From Opitutia bacterium (GTDB lineage Bacteria; Verrucomicrobiota; Verrucomicrobiia; Opitutales; Opitutaceae): a stretch of DNA of 12,559 nt. The DNA lies in the NCBI GenBank assembly GCA_003157575.1, contig PMKA01000535.1:10225-22783 (forward strand), in the 5' to 3' direction. The first letter of the stretch is position 1. Every line of letters begins with the position of its first letter. Shown here in pieces: positions 1 through 7,435 of the stretch. The translations under genes and the position numbers were made by a program. The notes under the pieces were generated by a model. The model made no database searches, was not told the DNA's origin, and saw only the letters and a program-made list of their open reading frames with translations.

Positions 1-1
1 C

Positions 2-1789
2 GAGATGGCGACGGGCGCCTCGCCTGACGATCACGCCGAGATCGTCAACTGGTATAAGAAGCACGAGCAAACAGGCTACGATCTGGGCGCGCATCAGGCC
101 ATCCTCGCCTTGTATGAAAAGTTCCTCGCCGACCATGGTTTCCGGCAGGCGTTTCCCACCGCGGAAACGCTCTTCCGACAGGCGGGGGCGAAGCACTATT
201 TCTCCGCCGCGCACCTGCTCGAAAACGCCCGCATCAGCGACAACGTGGACCACATCGTCCTCTCCGGCTGGGAATCGACCGCGATTGAAAATCACAGCGG
301 GCTGGTCGATTCACTGCGTCTGCTCAAGGCGGATCCCGCGCTTCTCCATCGGGCCGCGCAACCTGAAGTTCTGGTCGTCAGGCCGCGCCACTACGTGATT
401 GCCAAGGGCGACACCGCCGTCGTGGATGTTCATCAGATCAACGAGAGAAACCTGACCGGCCCCTGGCGATTGACGGTGACGGCCTCCCTGGCCGGTCGCG
501 GGCCGCTGTTTCATGCGGAATACCCGGTCGAGCTGATCGGCGGCGAAACCTTCGGCCAACTGCTCCAGCCGGGTATCCAGTTCAAGGTTGAGCAGCCCGG
601 TCTCGTCACGATCCACGCCGCGTTGAGCCCAAAGGCCGGCGGTCCGCCCGTGATCGAACGCGACGAGCCGCTGCTCGTGATCGATCCGCAGCCGACGGCG
701 TTGAATGGCACGGTTGCCTGCGCTGGCGTAACCGAAGATCTGATCGCAGCGCTCAGGCGCCAGTTCGACGCCAAGGCCGTGCCTCTTTCGCCCAGGCTTG
801 GGAAAGTGCCGATCATCCTTCTGGCGATTGGCGGCGGCAACCCGGGAGGCTGGCAGACGAGCTTTTCCGATGCGCCCGTGGCCAACACCGATGATCCGGA
901 ACTCTACAAGCATCAGATGTGGGGCAAGGCCGGACCGATCCATACCTGGCGCGGCCTGGCGCCCGGCAAGGTCACCGTGATAATCCACTTTTCCGACGGT
1001 TACTCCAGCGGGCCGGGCCAACGGGTCTACGATCTCGCACTGAACGGCACGACCGTTGCCAAGGATCTGGACATCTTCTCCCGGGCAGGCGGAAAGGACC
1101 GCGCGCTCGTGGAAACATTCGCAGTCGATGCCCCCGGGGGGACGGTTTCCTTTTCGGTGCCGCGTGTCACGTCCGACAATGCGACGCTGGCCGCCGTGGA
1201 GTTGCGGGATTCGGCGGGCAAGGTCGTGCGTGCGGTCTTCCGGGAAACGCCGTACACCGATCCCTCCGGCAACGTGTGGACGCCGGTTGCCCAACAGAGC
1301 GATGACTACTGGAAGCCGGAGCTGGCGGCTGCCATCGAGCGCGCGCGACGCGATGGCACGCGCGTCGTCCTGCTCACCACCGGCGGTGGAGACGCCGAGC
1401 AGATCGCCGCCCTCCTGGCCGAGCAGGGGCTCGTCACGTATTTCGGACCGGTGGGCGGGTCAGGGCCGTCGTGGATGGGATTCTGGTTCTTCGGGCGCAA
1501 ACACTGGCTGCTCGACGGGCTGCCGTCGGATTGTGTGCTGGACTGGCCCTATCAGATCACCAGTGGCAACGGACTGCTGATTTCCGGCTCCGGCGTCGAG
1601 TCAGTCGTCGGTTACGGCAAAAATCACGATCCCAACGTTGGCGTTGCGGCTGCCGTCATTCCCTGTGGCCGGGGGGAGATTGTGCTGCTGGCGCTGCCCG
1701 GGCTCATGGACTCTTTCGTGAGCGGCGTTTCCGGCGCGTTTCATCCGGTGGCTGCAAGGCGGCTGATATTCAATGCACTAGATAGGTGA
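2..1789 (+). CDS. Glycoside hydrolase-like protein (GH2-type tail) with malectin-like module, 5' partial
   Basis: The frame is open to the left window edge, so this is the C-terminal part of a larger protein; the ATG at base 5 is probably an internal Met. Numbering from that Met, residues about 10-115 resemble the end of a GH2-type barrel region, with GYDLGAH near 24 and LSGWEST near 86. Residues about 120-228 look like beta-sandwich. Residues about 295-402 resemble a malectin carbohydrate-binding fold, including GQRVYDLALNG and KDLDIF followed by AGG. Residues 425-594 look like a flavodoxin or glutamine-amidotransferase-like accessory domain as found in beta-galactosidases. The likely role is hydrolysis of a plant or algal glycan outside the cytoplasm. 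The catalytic glutamates and any signal peptide cannot be judged from this fragment. The next plus-strand frame begins 12 bases after the stop. The family call is from pattern recognition and the substrate is unknown. Confidence 0.6.
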   Translation, partial: EMATGASPDDHAEIVNWYKKHEQTGYDLGAHQAILALYEKFLADHGFRQAFPTAETLFRQAGAKHYFSAAHLLENARISDNVDHIVLSGWESTAIENHSGLVDSLRLLKADPALLHRAAQPEVLVVRPRHYVIAKGDTAVVDVHQINERNLTGPWRLTVTASLAGRGPLFHAEYPVELIGGETFGQLLQPGIQFKVEQPGLVTIHAALSPKAGGPPVIERDEPLLVIDPQPTALNGTVACAGVTEDLIAALRRQFDAKAVPLSPRLGKVPIILLAIGGGNPGGWQTSFSDAPVANTDDPELYKHQMWGKAGPIHTWRGLAPGKVTVIIHFSDGYSSGPGQRVYDLALNGTTVAKDLDIFSRAGGKDRALVETFAVDAPGGTVSFSVPRVTSDNATLAAVELRDSAGKVVRAVFRETPYTDPSGNVWTPVAQQSDDYWKPELAAAIERARRDGTRVVLLTTGGGDAEQIAALLAEQGLVTYFGPVGGSGPSWMGFWFFGRKHWLLDGLPSDCVLDWPYQITSGNGLLISGSGVESVVGYGKNHDPNVGVAAAVIPCGRGEIVLLALPGLMDSFVSGVSGAFHPVAARRLIFNALDR

Positions 1790-1801
1790 GGCGAAGCAGG
1801 C

Positions 1802-1969
1802 ATGATCGACGGTTCCCGCAATACCGTGTCGGTTCGGGTGGCCTCCCTTGCGGATTCTCTGGTGATGAAATGCCACGCGTTGGCCGGCCGCGACAAGCCG
1901 AAGGACGCGTACGACATCGTGTGCCGTCTCGATCGCGGGGCGCCGGCGGTCATTCCGCCTGCACGATGA
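1802..1969 (+). pseudogene. Remnant of AbiEii/AbiGii-like nucleotidyltransferase
   Basis: A 55-codon frame opens with ATG 12 bases after the glycosidase stop and lies in the same phase. Its product contains VRVASLADSLVMKCHALAGR followed by DKPKDAYDIV. This matches the conserved stretch of the AbiEii/AbiGii-type nucleotidyltransferase family, in which a lysine-containing helix precedes an R-x-K-P-K-D-x-Y-D motif. Intact family members are roughly 200-300 residues. The N-terminal catalytic G-S and D-x-D part is absent, and the C terminus stops soon after the motif. No antitoxin gene is adjacent. I read it as a degraded piece of a toxin-antitoxin or phage-defence nucleotidyltransferase. Its last 20 bases overlap the 3' end of the oppositely oriented potA. 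It could be a translated micro-protein, but no good ribosome binding site is seen. Confidence 0.55.
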
Positions 1970-3044
1970 CGATGTCGTCGAGATGCAACCCACAATAGAC
2001 GCGGTCGCCTTCGTGGAAGGCCTTCTGCATCGCGCTCTCATTCGCCGCGAGGGCGTTGAGCCGGGTGCCGTTCTCCGAGACCAGGACCAGCTGGTCCATG
2101 GCGCCCTGAAAAATCTCCTCGTCGATCCGCGCGACGAAGACGTTTGTCGCCGTCAATTTCCGCTTGGAGATATAGACCTTTTCCGGACGGATCGAGACCA
2201 GGGCGGTCCGCGCCCCGGCCGGCAGCTCGGCGGAGTTGATCGTGATTTCCAGACCGTCCGGCAGGCGGACGTGCGCCGTCGTGCCGTTGCGGCCGACGAT
2301 CTCGACGTTAAGGAGGTTGGCCTGGCCGATGAAGTCGGCGGCAAACGCCGTGCGGGGCTTGTGATAGATCTCGAACGTGTCGCCGAGTTGCTCGATGCGC
2401 CCGCCGTTCATCAGGGCGATGCGATCGGACATGGTCAGGGCCTCGTCCTGGTCATGGGTCACGAACACAAAGGTGAGACCGAGGTGCCTCTGGAGGCGCT
2501 TGAGCTCGAGCTGCATCGCGTGCCGCAGCTTGGCGTCGAGCGCCGACAGCGGCTCGTCGAGCAGCAGAACTTTCGGCCGGCAGACGACGGCGCGGGCCAG
2601 CGCGACCCGCTGCCGCTGGCCGCCGGACAGCTGGTGCGGCAGCCGGTTTTCCAGGCCGGTCAGCGCCACCAGTTCGATCATTTCGCGGATGCGCTCCCCG
2701 GCGTCCGCCTCCGGCACGCGCTGCATTCGCAGGCCGAAGCCGATGTTGTCGCGCACGTTCAGGTGCGGAAAGAGGGCGTAGCTTTGAAAGACCTGGTTGA
2801 CGTTGCGCCGGTAGGGCGGAAGGTGCGTGACCTCCTCGTCGGCCAGCAGGATGGACCCGGTGTCGGGCGTCTCGAAGCCCGCCAGCAGCCGCAGAAGCGT
2901 GGTCTTGCCGCAGCCCGAGGGCCCCAGCAGCGTGATAAACTCCCCCGCATGGATGACGAGACTCACGTCGTCCACCGCCGTACAGGAGCCGAAGCGTTTG
3001 GTCACGCCCCGGAGTTCGACCATGGTGCCTTTGGCTTCGTTCAT
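1950..3044 (-). CDS. potA: Spermidine/putrescine ABC transporter, ATPase subunit
   Basis: This cytoplasmic ATPase would energise import of polyamines through the PotB and PotC permeases. All ABC motifs are present in 364 residues: Walker A GPSGCGKT at 41-48, Q-loop in FQSYALFPH at about 86-94, signature LSGGQ at 139-143, Walker B VLLLDE at 159-164, D-loop SALD at 167-170 and the switch histidine in VTHDQDEA at 197. The C-terminal part, about 240-364, fits a TOBE-type regulatory domain, as is usual for PotA, whose length is about 370 residues. The start ATG overlaps the potB stop by four bases, implying translational coupling. It is the last gene of the potC-potD-potB-potA operon. The ATPase call is certain. 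Polyamine specificity follows from the neighbours, and related ATPases serve iron or sulfate importers. Confidence 0.9.
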   Translation of the reverse strand: MNEAKGTMVELRGVTKRFGSCTAVDDVSLVIHAGEFITLLGPSGCGKTTLLRLLAGFETPDTGSILLADEEVTHLPPYRRNVNQVFQSYALFPHLNVRDNIGFGLRMQRVPEADAGERIREMIELVALTGLENRLPHQLSGGQRQRVALARAVVCRPKVLLLDEPLSALDAKLRHAMQLELKRLQRHLGLTFVFVTHDQDEALTMSDRIALMNGGRIEQLGDTFEIYHKPRTAFAADFIGQANLLNVEIVGRNGTTAHVRLPDGLEITINSAELPAGARTALVSIRPEKVYISKRKLTATNVFVARIDEEIFQGAMDQLVLVSENGTRLNALAANESAMQKAFHEGDRVYCGLHLDDIVIVQAE

Positions 3045-3943
3045 CCGGCCAACTGCGCGCCGCGTCGCTGGACGATCCAGTATGTGACGGCAAACATCAG
3101 CATGAAGACGACTCCGAGCGCCGCACCGAACGGCCAGTCGCGCGCCTGCAGAAATTGGTTTTGAATCACGTTGCCGATCATGGGGACCTTGGCCCCGCCC
3201 ATCAAGTCAGTGATGGCGAACATGCCGATGGCCGGCACGAAGACGAGGAGCGTGCCCGCCGCGATGCCGGGCATCGTCAGCGGCACGATCACCGCGGAAA
3301 ACGCGCGGACCGGACCGGCGCCGAGATCGTACGCCGCCTCGATCACGGAGTTTTCGAGCTTCTCGGCGCTGCCGTAGATCGGCAGGATCATGAACGGCAG
3401 GTAGGCATAGACGAGGCCGATGATGACGGCGGTCGGCGTGTAGAGCAGGTCGAACGGCGCGAGGCCAAACGGCAGCGCATGGACGAACCCGTTGAGCAGG
3501 CCTTCCTTTTTCAGGATGGTGATCCAGGCATACGTGCGGATGAGGAAGCTCGTCCAGAACGGAATCATCACCAGCAGCAGGAGCTTGTGGCGCCACTCCT
3601 CGCGCGCCCGCGCGATGAAGTACGCGACCGGGTAGCCGACGACCACGCAGATGACCGTGGTCAGCCCCGCATAGCCGATCGACCGCCAGAAGATGTGCAG
3701 GTAGACCCCGTCGAAGACGCGGCGATAGTTGTCCAGCGTGAAACTGAACACGACCCGCCCGATCTCGTCGCGCTCGCAAAAGCTGTAGACGAACAGGATG
3801 GCCGTGGGCGCCACGACAAACGCCCCCAGCCAGACGAGCATCGGCGCGAGCATCAGCCAGGCGGCCAGGCGCGGCCGCCTGGCGCCGGGTTCGGTGGCCG
3901 CGCCGAGTTCCGGCGGCTGGGCTTTGAGGGAGATGGGAGACAC
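3041..3943 (-). CDS. potB: Spermidine/putrescine ABC transporter permease PotB
   Basis: This inner-membrane permease of 300 residues would pair with PotC to form the polyamine translocation path. It has about six hydrophobic segments, at roughly 27-54, 88-112, 119-141, 170-192, 215-245 and 271-291. The cytoplasmic EAA loop that contacts the ATPase begins with EAAYDLGAG at 202-210 and ends near the VPLTMPGI stretch. The N-terminal 25 residues are a basic, proline-rich cytoplasmic lead. GAGG lies 5 bases upstream of the ATG and supports the chosen start. The gene follows potD by 29 bases and overlaps potA by four bases. Length and motif layout agree with the PotB/PotH group of binding-protein-dependent permeases. 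Confidence 0.88.
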   Translation of the reverse strand: MSPISLKAQPPELGAATEPGARRPRLAAWLMLAPMLVWLGAFVVAPTAILFVYSFCERDEIGRVVFSFTLDNYRRVFDGVYLHIFWRSIGYAGLTTVICVVVGYPVAYFIARAREEWRHKLLLLVMIPFWTSFLIRTYAWITILKKEGLLNGFVHALPFGLAPFDLLYTPTAVIIGLVYAYLPFMILPIYGSAEKLENSVIEAAYDLGAGPVRAFSAVIVPLTMPGIAAGTLLVFVPAIGMFAITDLMGGAKVPMIGNVIQNQFLQARDWPFGAALGVVFMLMFAVTYWIVQRRGAQLAG

Positions 3944-3972
3944 GAGTCCTCGGGCGACGGCAGCAGGGCGGC

Positions 3973-4995
3973 TCAGCGCCCGCTCTTCAGATCCGTCATG
4001 AGGCGGTCGATGTCCGCGGCCAGTTTGCCGATGTCATGGAAGGTCTCGAGCTTGCCGGTCGGCGGATAGCTGGCGGGGTTGGCGAGCTGTTCCGGCGTGA
4101 GCAGCTTGCGGGCCTCCACGTTCGGGTTCGTGTAGGGGAACTCGTCCGAGATGAGCTTCGACACCTCGGGGCGAAGGATGTAGTTGATGAACTTGTGCGC
4201 GGCCTCCTTGTGCGTGGCCGCGACCGGGATCGCCAGGACGTCGATGAACTGGTGCGCGCCTTCCTCGGCGAGCACATATTTGTATTTCCGGTTCTCCTTC
4301 CAGAGGATCGCCGCCTCGCCGCTCCAAACCACGCCGAGATCGACGTCGCCGTTCAGCAACGCGGTTTTCGGGCTGTCGGAGTCGAACACCTTGATCAGCT
4401 TGATCCAGTCCGCCACGATCGGGCGGGCCTTGACCAGATTGTCGGCCGATACCTGGTTGGCGGTGATGCCGAGGGTGTAAAGCGCCCAGGTGACGATCTC
4501 ACGATTGTCGTTCAGCACGACGATGCGGTCCTTGAACTTCGGCTGGAACACGTCCTTGAACCCCTTGATCGGGTCCTTGACGACGTCGGTGTTGACCACG
4601 ATGCCCACTGTGCCGGTCATGTACGGAACGGTGTACTGGTCGCCCGGATCGTGCGGCAGGTGGCGGAACGCCGCGCCCAGGTTCTTAAGGTTGGGCAGCT
4701 GCGCGGGATCGAGGGGGGCGAGGAGCTTCTGCCTGATCATCACCTCGGCCGCGTAGTCCGAGGGCTGGACCAGATCGTAGGCGCCGCCGCCCGCGAGGAG
4801 CTTGGAGAGCAGCTCCTCATTCGAGGCGTAGGTCTCGTAATTCACCTGGATGCCGGTCTCCTTTTTGAAACCGTCCAGCACCGTCTGGGGCACGTATTCG
4901 GACCAGGCGAAGAGATTGAGTTCCTCCTTGCCCGGCAGGGCGGCCGCGGCCGCCAGCGCCAGAAACGCGGAGAGGGTGGTATGTAGTGATGTCAT
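3973..4995 (-). CDS. potD: Polyamine-binding periplasmic protein PotD/PotF
   Basis: This 340-residue secreted protein would capture polyamines in the periplasm and deliver them to PotBC. It aligns end to end with E. coli PotD by eye. Ligand-site positions I recall from PotD are W34, Y37, S83, Y85, D168, E171, W229, D257 and Y293. They appear here as W31, Y34, S79, Y81, D163, E166, W224, D252 and Y288. The position of PotD W255 is F250 here, as I recall for the putrescine receptor PotF, and PotD Q327 seems replaced by an aromatic or His around 319-320. The N terminus is a hydrophobic alanine-rich signal sequence of about 20 residues, but its front end has no Lys or Arg. The ATG is preceded one codon upstream by an in-frame TAA, which fixes the start; no clear Shine-Dalgarno is seen. 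It lies between potC (19-base gap) and potB. Confidence 0.88.
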   Translation of the reverse strand: MTSLHTTLSAFLALAAAAALPGKEELNLFAWSEYVPQTVLDGFKKETGIQVNYETYASNEELLSKLLAGGGAYDLVQPSDYAAEVMIRQKLLAPLDPAQLPNLKNLGAAFRHLPHDPGDQYTVPYMTGTVGIVVNTDVVKDPIKGFKDVFQPKFKDRIVVLNDNREIVTWALYTLGITANQVSADNLVKARPIVADWIKLIKVFDSDSPKTALLNGDVDLGVVWSGEAAILWKENRKYKYVLAEEGAHQFIDVLAIPVAATHKEAAHKFINYILRPEVSKLISDEFPYTNPNVEARKLLTPEQLANPASYPPTGKLETFHDIGKLAADIDRLMTDLKSGR

Positions 4996-5014
4996 GGGTT
5001 AACGGGGCAGAGGG

Positions 5015-5827
5015 TCACCGGCTCATCCTTTTCAGCGAATCGGAGAAAAGCACGAACGCGACGGTTGCAAGGATGAACACGGCCGAGAGCGCGTTGAGCA
5101 TTGGGTTGAGGCCGACCTTGGCCATGCCGAACACCCGGATGGGCAGGGTCGCCGAGGACGCGCTTGTGGTGAAAAACGTGACGATGAGCTCGTCGAGCGA
5201 GAGCGTGAACGCCATCAGCGCGCCGGCCACGATCGCCGGTTGCAGGCAGGGCACGATGACCAGCCAGAACGCGTTCCACGGCGTGGCCCCCAAGTCCAGC
5301 GCAGCCTCCTCCAGCGCCGGATCAAGCCCCTTCAGCCGCGCCTGCACGGCCACCAGCACAAACGGAAAACAGAACGTGACGTGCCCGATGATCACCGTTG
5401 TAAAGCCGAGGCTCAGGCCGACCGTCGCGAAAAAAATGAGCAGGCTGATCCCCATGAGGATTTCCGGCATGACCATGGGAATCGCCACCAGCGTCTGGAT
5501 GCCCCGGGCCGCGCGGTAATGGTAGCGATGCAGGAGCCAGGCGCCCGCCGTCCCGATCACCACGGAGAGCACCGTCGTGAGCGCGGCGATGACGAGGCTG
5601 TTCTCGGCGGCGCGCAGAAGGGGCGCGTGATCCCAGAGCTTCCGATACCAGTCGAGCGTGAAGCCCTTCCACACAATGTTCAGGCGCGAGGTGTTGAAGG
5701 AATAGGCGACAAGGACCGCGATCGGCCCGTACAGGAAGGCAAACACCATGAGCGTCCAGCCGCGGAGAAACCAGTTCAATAACTGGAGTCCGGAAGGCTG
5801 GAACGTTCGCGCGACAGGGGCTGTCAT
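5015..5827 (-). CDS. potC: Spermidine/putrescine ABC transporter permease PotC
   Basis: This is the second inner-membrane permease of the polyamine importer, 270 residues, close to the usual PotC/PotI length. About six hydrophobic segments are visible, near 23-43, 76-98, 110-133, 138-161, 187-215 and 243-262. The EAA loop that docks onto the ATPase is EEAALDLGATPWNAFWLVIVP at about 173-193. It is the first gene of the four-gene transporter operon, an order (C, D, B, A) unlike E. coli potABCD. It starts 80 bases after the stop of the MFS gene on the same strand. No good Shine-Dalgarno precedes the ATG. Confidence 0.88.
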   Translation of the reverse strand: MTAPVARTFQPSGLQLLNWFLRGWTLMVFAFLYGPIAVLVAYSFNTSRLNIVWKGFTLDWYRKLWDHAPLLRAAENSLVIAALTTVLSVVIGTAGAWLLHRYHYRAARGIQTLVAIPMVMPEILMGISLLIFFATVGLSLGFTTVIIGHVTFCFPFVLVAVQARLKGLDPALEEAALDLGATPWNAFWLVIVPCLQPAIVAGALMAFTLSLDELIVTFFTTSASSATLPIRVFGMAKVGLNPMLNALSAVFILATVAFVLFSDSLKRMSR

Positions 5828-5907
5828 GGATCGACGGTGATGCAGAAATCATGCCCTTTGGGGCGCAATGCAAGAACCGAGTGCTGCCCCGAACAACGGA
5901 TGCGCTC
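5828..5907 (-). other. Gap between MFS gene and potC, no clear terminator
   Basis: These 80 bases separate the MFS stop from the potC start. Read on the minus strand there is a short GCCC-CAAA-GGGC hairpin without a following T-run, so it is not a convincing terminator. A weak promoter-like pair, TTGCAT and TGATTT with a 16-base spacer, overlaps the hairpin. Whether the pot genes have their own promoter or depend on read-through from the MFS gene cannot be decided by eye. Confidence 0.25.
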
Positions 5908-7191
5908 CTATCGCAGAGAACGGATCATCGGCACCCGCCAGAAGAGATACAGGTCGTAGACGAGGGCGATGATCCCCCCGAATGCGGCTCCGGCGGGCAC
6001 GCCGAAGCGTTCGGCGATCGCGCCCACGATCAACGAGCCGATCGGAAAGAACCCGAGAAACACCATCATGTACACGCTCATGACCCTTCCCCTCAGCGCG
6101 TCGGGCACTGTAGTCTGCACAAGCGTGTTGGCCGTCGCATTCTGCATCATGAACCCAAGGCCCGCCATGACCAGCAATCCCATCGTCAGGTGAAATGACC
6201 GGGACAACGCCAGCGCGATGACCATCACCGGGAGAAGCAGGTTGCCGGTCGTCAGGAGCAGCCCCTTGCGCTGGAAGTTCCCGAGCGAGGCGATGAGCAG
6301 GGCTCCCGCGAGCGCGCCCACGCCGATGGCCGTGCTCATGAAACCGTAACCGACCTTGCCGGCGTGGAGAACGTCCTGCGCCAGGGCGGGAAGCAGCGCC
6401 ATGTAGCCAAGCGCAAACATGTTCGACACCGCCACCAGCGCGATCAGCGGACGCACGGTCGGATGGTGCCGGATGTAGCTCAGGCCCTCCCGCATCTGCT
6501 TGAACGGGGATTCGGCGGAGGTGACGCCGACGTAGGGTTTGACGTCCATCAGGAGCAGCCCCGCGATCACGGCCAGAAAACTGACTCCGTTCAGCACGAA
6601 GCACCACGAGGCGCCGACCGCGGCCAGGATGATCCCGGCGAGCGCGGGGCCGACGATCCGGGCGGTGTTGAACATCGCGGAATTCAGCGCGATCGCGTTC
6701 ATCAACTCCTTGCGACCCACCATCTCCACCACAAATGACTGGCGGGTCGGCCCGTCAAAGGCATTCGCCGTGCCCAGGAGAAACGCCAGCACCGCGATGT
6801 GCCACCAAAGCACCGTGCCGAGAAACACGTCCGCCGCCAGGATGAAGGCCAGGGTCATCATCACCGTCTGCGTCAGAATTATGAGCCGCCGTTTGGGCAG
6901 GCGGTCGGCAAGGACGCCCGCCCAGAGCGAGAAAAGCAGGACCGGCACACCTGCGGAAAATGCGACCACGCCCAGCTTGAACGGGGAGTTGGTCAGCTCG
7001 TAAACCAGCCAGGCCTGCGCGACGTTCTGCATCCACGTGCCGATGAGCGAAACCAGCTGTCCGGCGAAAAACAGACGGTAGTTTCGATGGCGCAGGGAGG
7101 CGAACGTCCTGGCAAGCCCAAAGCCGCGCCCGGTTTGCAGGGACGGGTCGGCCGGGCCGGGATACTGCAGTCCATGCCGGTCTTCGCTCAT
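5908..7191 (-). CDS. MFS transporter, EntS-like (MFS_3) family
   Basis: The protein is a 427-residue inner-membrane carrier with about 12 hydrophobic helices. The MFS signature loop between helices 2 and 3 is GVLADRLPKRR at 92-102, and the second-half counterpart includes DALRGRVMSVYMM. The opening FASLRHRNYRLFFAGQLVS and the TWMQNVAQAWLVYELT stretch are typical of the EntS-like MFS_3 group, which mostly exports siderophores, drugs or other small molecules by proton antiport. The frame remains open 71 codons further upstream, but that extension reads as non-protein-like arginine/proline-rich sequence and would cover the divergent control region, so I chose the ATG at 7191. No Shine-Dalgarno is visible there. 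The substrate is unknown; proximity to potCDBA makes polyamine export a guess only. Confidence 0.82.
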   Translation of the reverse strand: MSEDRHGLQYPGPADPSLQTGRGFGLARTFASLRHRNYRLFFAGQLVSLIGTWMQNVAQAWLVYELTNSPFKLGVVAFSAGVPVLLFSLWAGVLADRLPKRRLIILTQTVMMTLAFILAADVFLGTVLWWHIAVLAFLLGTANAFDGPTRQSFVVEMVGRKELMNAIALNSAMFNTARIVGPALAGIILAAVGASWCFVLNGVSFLAVIAGLLLMDVKPYVGVTSAESPFKQMREGLSYIRHHPTVRPLIALVAVSNMFALGYMALLPALAQDVLHAGKVGYGFMSTAIGVGALAGALLIASLGNFQRKGLLLTTGNLLLPVMVIALALSRSFHLTMGLLVMAGLGFMMQNATANTLVQTTVPDALRGRVMSVYMMVFLGFFPIGSLIVGAIAERFGVPAGAAFGGIIALVYDLYLFWRVPMIRSLR

Positions 7192-7328
7192 GCGCAAAAC
7201 GCAGGCCGGATCCGCGGGCCCACGCGGTGGCCGGTCCGTCCCCCCTTGCCCGCCGCCCGGTGGTCTGGCCGGCTGCAGGCAATGAGGCGCATCGATCCTT
7301 CTCGAGCACGAGGCCGGCCGCGGTTCGT

Positions 7329-7334
7329 CATAAT
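7329..7334 (+). promoter_or_regulatory. Candidate -10 box for the Rrf2-led operon
   Basis: CATAAT matches the TATAAT consensus at five of six positions and stands out in GC-rich sequence. A start site near 7341 would place the first GCCTGCAA copy on the start point and give a leader of about 95 bases. No convincing -35 box lies 16-18 bases upstream, so an activator or chance match is possible. Confidence 0.3.
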
Positions 7335-7336
7335 CG

Positions 7337-7365
7337 GCCTGCAAGTTCCCAGCGGCTGCCTGCAA
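7337..7365 (+). repeat. Direct repeat GCCTGCAA x2, 21-bp period
   Basis: Identical GCCTGCAA octamers lie at 7337-7344 and 7358-7365, exactly 21 bp apart, which is two helical turns. A third, inverted copy lacking the last A lies at 7274-7280. Two copies on the same face of the helix next to the candidate -10 are compatible with an operator. The binding protein is not known; the adjacent Rrf2 regulator is the obvious candidate. Confidence 0.45.
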
Positions 7366-7395
7366 ACGCAAGCGCAACGGAGAATGGGCTTGCGT
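7366..7395. repeat. Inverted repeat ACGCAAGC / GCTTGCGT
   Basis: A perfect 8-bp inverted repeat has arms at 7366-7373 and 7388-7395 with a 14-base spacer. It sits directly after the second GCCTGCAA octamer and 40 bases before the Rrf2 start codon. The arm spacing of about two helical turns fits a dimeric regulator. An RNA hairpin in the leader is the alternative. Confidence 0.45.
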
Positions 7396-7435
7396 AACGG
7401 CCACTCCAGCAATCTAGACTGGTGAAGTAGACATT

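Larger units (their letters stand above)
7192..7435. promoter_or_regulatory. Divergent control region between MFS gene and Rrf2-led operon
   Basis: This 244-base non-coding stretch separates the leftward MFS gene from the rightward Rrf2 gene. It contains two direct copies of GCCTGCAA, a third inverted GCCTGCA at 7274-7280, an 8-bp inverted repeat, and a good -10-like CATAAT at 7329-7334 without a recognisable -35 partner. Its left part is very GC-rich with a CCGCG/CGCGG inverted repeat at 7212-7227. GGTGA at 7421-7425 can serve as the Rrf2 ribosome binding site. Promoters for both directions should lie here. Confidence 0.55.

Noticed and set aside
1983..3164. 393-codon plus-strand frame opposite potA
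   Set aside because: It is antisense to a gene with every ABC motif, and its product is arginine/aspartate/glutamine-rich low-complexity sequence with no family resemblance; long antisense frames are expected at this GC content.
7192..7404. 71-codon N-terminal extension of the MFS protein
   Set aside because: It has no hydrophobic or family-like content, would run through the divergent control region, and the first recognisable MFS sequence begins soon after the ATG at 7191.
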